From contig JANXTR010000021.1 in NCBI GenBank assembly GCA_025352325.1, positions 38,970 to 102,969 of the forward strand: a stretch of 64,000 nucleotides of DNA, given 5' to 3'. The DNA comes from Microbacteriaceae bacterium (lineage in GTDB: Bacteria; Actinomycetota; Actinomycetes; Actinomycetales; Microbacteriaceae). Below are positions 61,490 to 64,000 of this stretch, piece by piece. The notes under the pieces were generated by a model, which was not told the DNA's origin, made no database searches, and saw only the letters and a program-made list of their open reading frames with translations. Position 1 is the stretch's first letter. The number at the start of each line of letters is the position of its first letter. Made by a program: the position numbers and the translations under genes.

Positions 61490-62260
61490 GTGCCTCGAGG
61501 AATCCGCATTGCGGTCATTGCGGGCGCTGCCCTGGTTGTGGCCCTGATCGTTGCCATCGCCGTCGCGGTCCTCGCACCGACCGGATCTACGACGCCAACG
61601 CCGTCGCCGTCGACCACCCCCTCGGCGAGTGCGACACCCACCCCGCGCCCCACCCCGACTCCGACGCCGAGCTTCAATAAGGCGCTGTATTCGCTCGACG
61701 ATGCTTCGAGCCTGTGGGTAGTCGTGAACAAGACGCGCCCACTCAACCCTGTCAACTACGCGCCCGCGCACGCGGCGCTCAATCTTCCGGGCGGCGGGCA
61801 GATGCGGCCGGAGGCTGCGGCCGCGCTCCAGAAGATGTTTGCCGACTATCAGGCGCAAACCGGTGATCACTTCACTGTCGTCAGCCCCTATCGCAGCTAC
61901 AACACGCAGGTCTCCGTGTACAACGGCTGGGTTGCCAAGCTGGGCAAAGCCCAGGCCGATCGGCAGAGCGCGCGTCCCGGCTACAGCGAGCACCAGACCG
62001 GACTCGCCGTCGACGTCAACACCGCCGTGAGCCAGAGCTTCGGCGCGACCGCCCCCGGCACGTGGATCGCCGCGAACTCGTGGCAGTACGGCTTCATCGT
62101 CCGCTATCCCGACGGGCTCGAGCCGGTGACCGGGTACGAGTACGAGCCGTGGCATCTGCGCTTCATCGGCCCCGAGTTGGCGACCGAGATGCACACGACC
62201 GGTATCAAGACCCTCGAGCAGTTCTTCGGTCTTCCGGACGCGCCGGACTACCTGAACTAG
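61490..62260 (+). CDS. VanY-type D-alanyl-D-alanine carboxypeptidase
   Basis: 256 residues from the GTG of MPRGIRIAVIAGAAL; a GTG 8 codons earlier is possible. One membrane segment (about 5-30) then a Pro/Thr/Ser-rich linker (about 33-60) and an extracellular peptidase domain. Zinc motifs: SARPGYSEHQTGLAVDVN (His, Asp) and EPWHLRFIGPE (His), with SPYRSYNTQ at the substrate end. Trims D-Ala from peptidoglycan stems. Membrane anchored, outside. Confidence 0.88.
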   Translation: MPRGIRIAVIAGAALVVALIVAIAVAVLAPTGSTTPTPSPSTTPSASATPTPRPTPTPTPSFNKALYSLDDASSLWVVVNKTRPLNPVNYAPAHAALNLPGGGQMRPEAAAALQKMFADYQAQTGDHFTVVSPYRSYNTQVSVYNGWVAKLGKAQADRQSARPGYSEHQTGLAVDVNTAVSQSFGATAPGTWIAANSWQYGFIVRYPDGLEPVTGYEYEPWHLRFIGPELATEMHTTGIKTLEQFFGLPDAPDYLN

Positions 62261-62348
62261 ACGAATCGAGCGCCACTGCGCCGACCGCGCCCGAATGTCA
62301 CATGCGCGCCGCGGAATGGCAGCGCGCGCGATAAATCGGTGCGAGCGG

Positions 62349-63974
<1,626 letters not shown>

Positions 63975-64000
63975 GGCTTCAGTCTGGCATTGCCGGGTGC

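Noticed and set aside
62285..62330. GCGCGC-type repeats as a terminator between VanY and pgm
   Set aside because: Only six base pairs of low-complexity symmetry; too weak to call.

Overview
The window is high-G+C DNA with tightly packed genes, many ATGA or GTGA stop/start overlaps, many GTG starts and frequent Ala-Ser pairs written GCA-TCC. Gene content (short flagellin with a FliA/WhiG-type sigma factor, ABC sugar importers without their own ATPase, a CebR-type operator, a 3Fe-4S ferredoxin for a P450) points to a motile actinomycete, most likely of the Microbacteriaceae. The genus cannot be fixed from the sequence alone.

Layout. (1) 1-7052: late flagellar genes. fliS-fliD-fliC and a flagellar sigma factor lie on the minus strand; flgN-flgK-flgL-fliW lie on the plus strand. 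The sigma factor and flgN diverge from a 472-bp control region with repeated dyads. (2) 7079-13865: mixed metabolism, with an Lrp regulator, a guanidine-group hydrolase plus ornithine aminotransferase pair, kynureninase, an acyl-CoA dehydrogenase-like protein, an F420-type nitroreductase-fold protein, an SGNH hydrolase and two gene remnants. (3) 13919-33549: an L-lactate dehydrogenase operon, then a long L-fucose-type operon. It holds an ABC importer, L-fuconate dehydratase, FAH-family hydrolase, L-fucose dehydrogenase-like AKR, mutarotase and lactonase, with a matching SDR divergently placed. Together these would form the complete non-phosphorylative L-fucose route to pyruvate and L-lactate. 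Interleaved in the same operon is a second, unassigned set: an enolase-superfamily protein, an RraA-like protein, a solute-binding-like protein without signal peptide, two MaoC proteins, a class III CoA-transferase and a Gfo/Idh oxidoreductase, closed by a LacI regulator. (4) 33534-43373: an L-rhamnose operon (rhaI, AKR, bifunctional aldolase/dehydrogenase, a 54-codon ORF, rhaB, AKR) with its probable LacI regulator further on, plus a ferredoxin/ferredoxin reductase pair whose P450 is truncated. (5) 43403-55238: alditol oxidase-like enzyme, SDR, SMP-30 lactonase, AKR, the ATP-grasp/alpha-E/transglutaminase trio, an MFS exporter with MarR regulator, a lipase-like hydrolase and a domain-swapped lipoate ligase. 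(6) 55420-61269: a beta-glucoside (cellobiose-type) operon with two perfect CebR-type operators. (7) 61490-63974: a VanY-type carboxypeptidase and phosphoglucomutase.

How it works together. The fucose route would end in pyruvate plus L-lactate, and the rhamnose route in dihydroxyacetone phosphate plus L-lactate through the fused aldolase/dehydrogenase, so the lactate dehydrogenase operon next door serves both. Three separate LacI systems can be tied to sites seen in the DNA: one shared by the rhamnose operon and its regulator, one perfect palindrome inside the fucose cluster, and a tandem pair before the beta-glucoside operon. The window also carries much gene decay: fragments of GNAT, LtrA, P450, an enolase/mutarotase/RraA tandem copy, and two apparent frameshifts.
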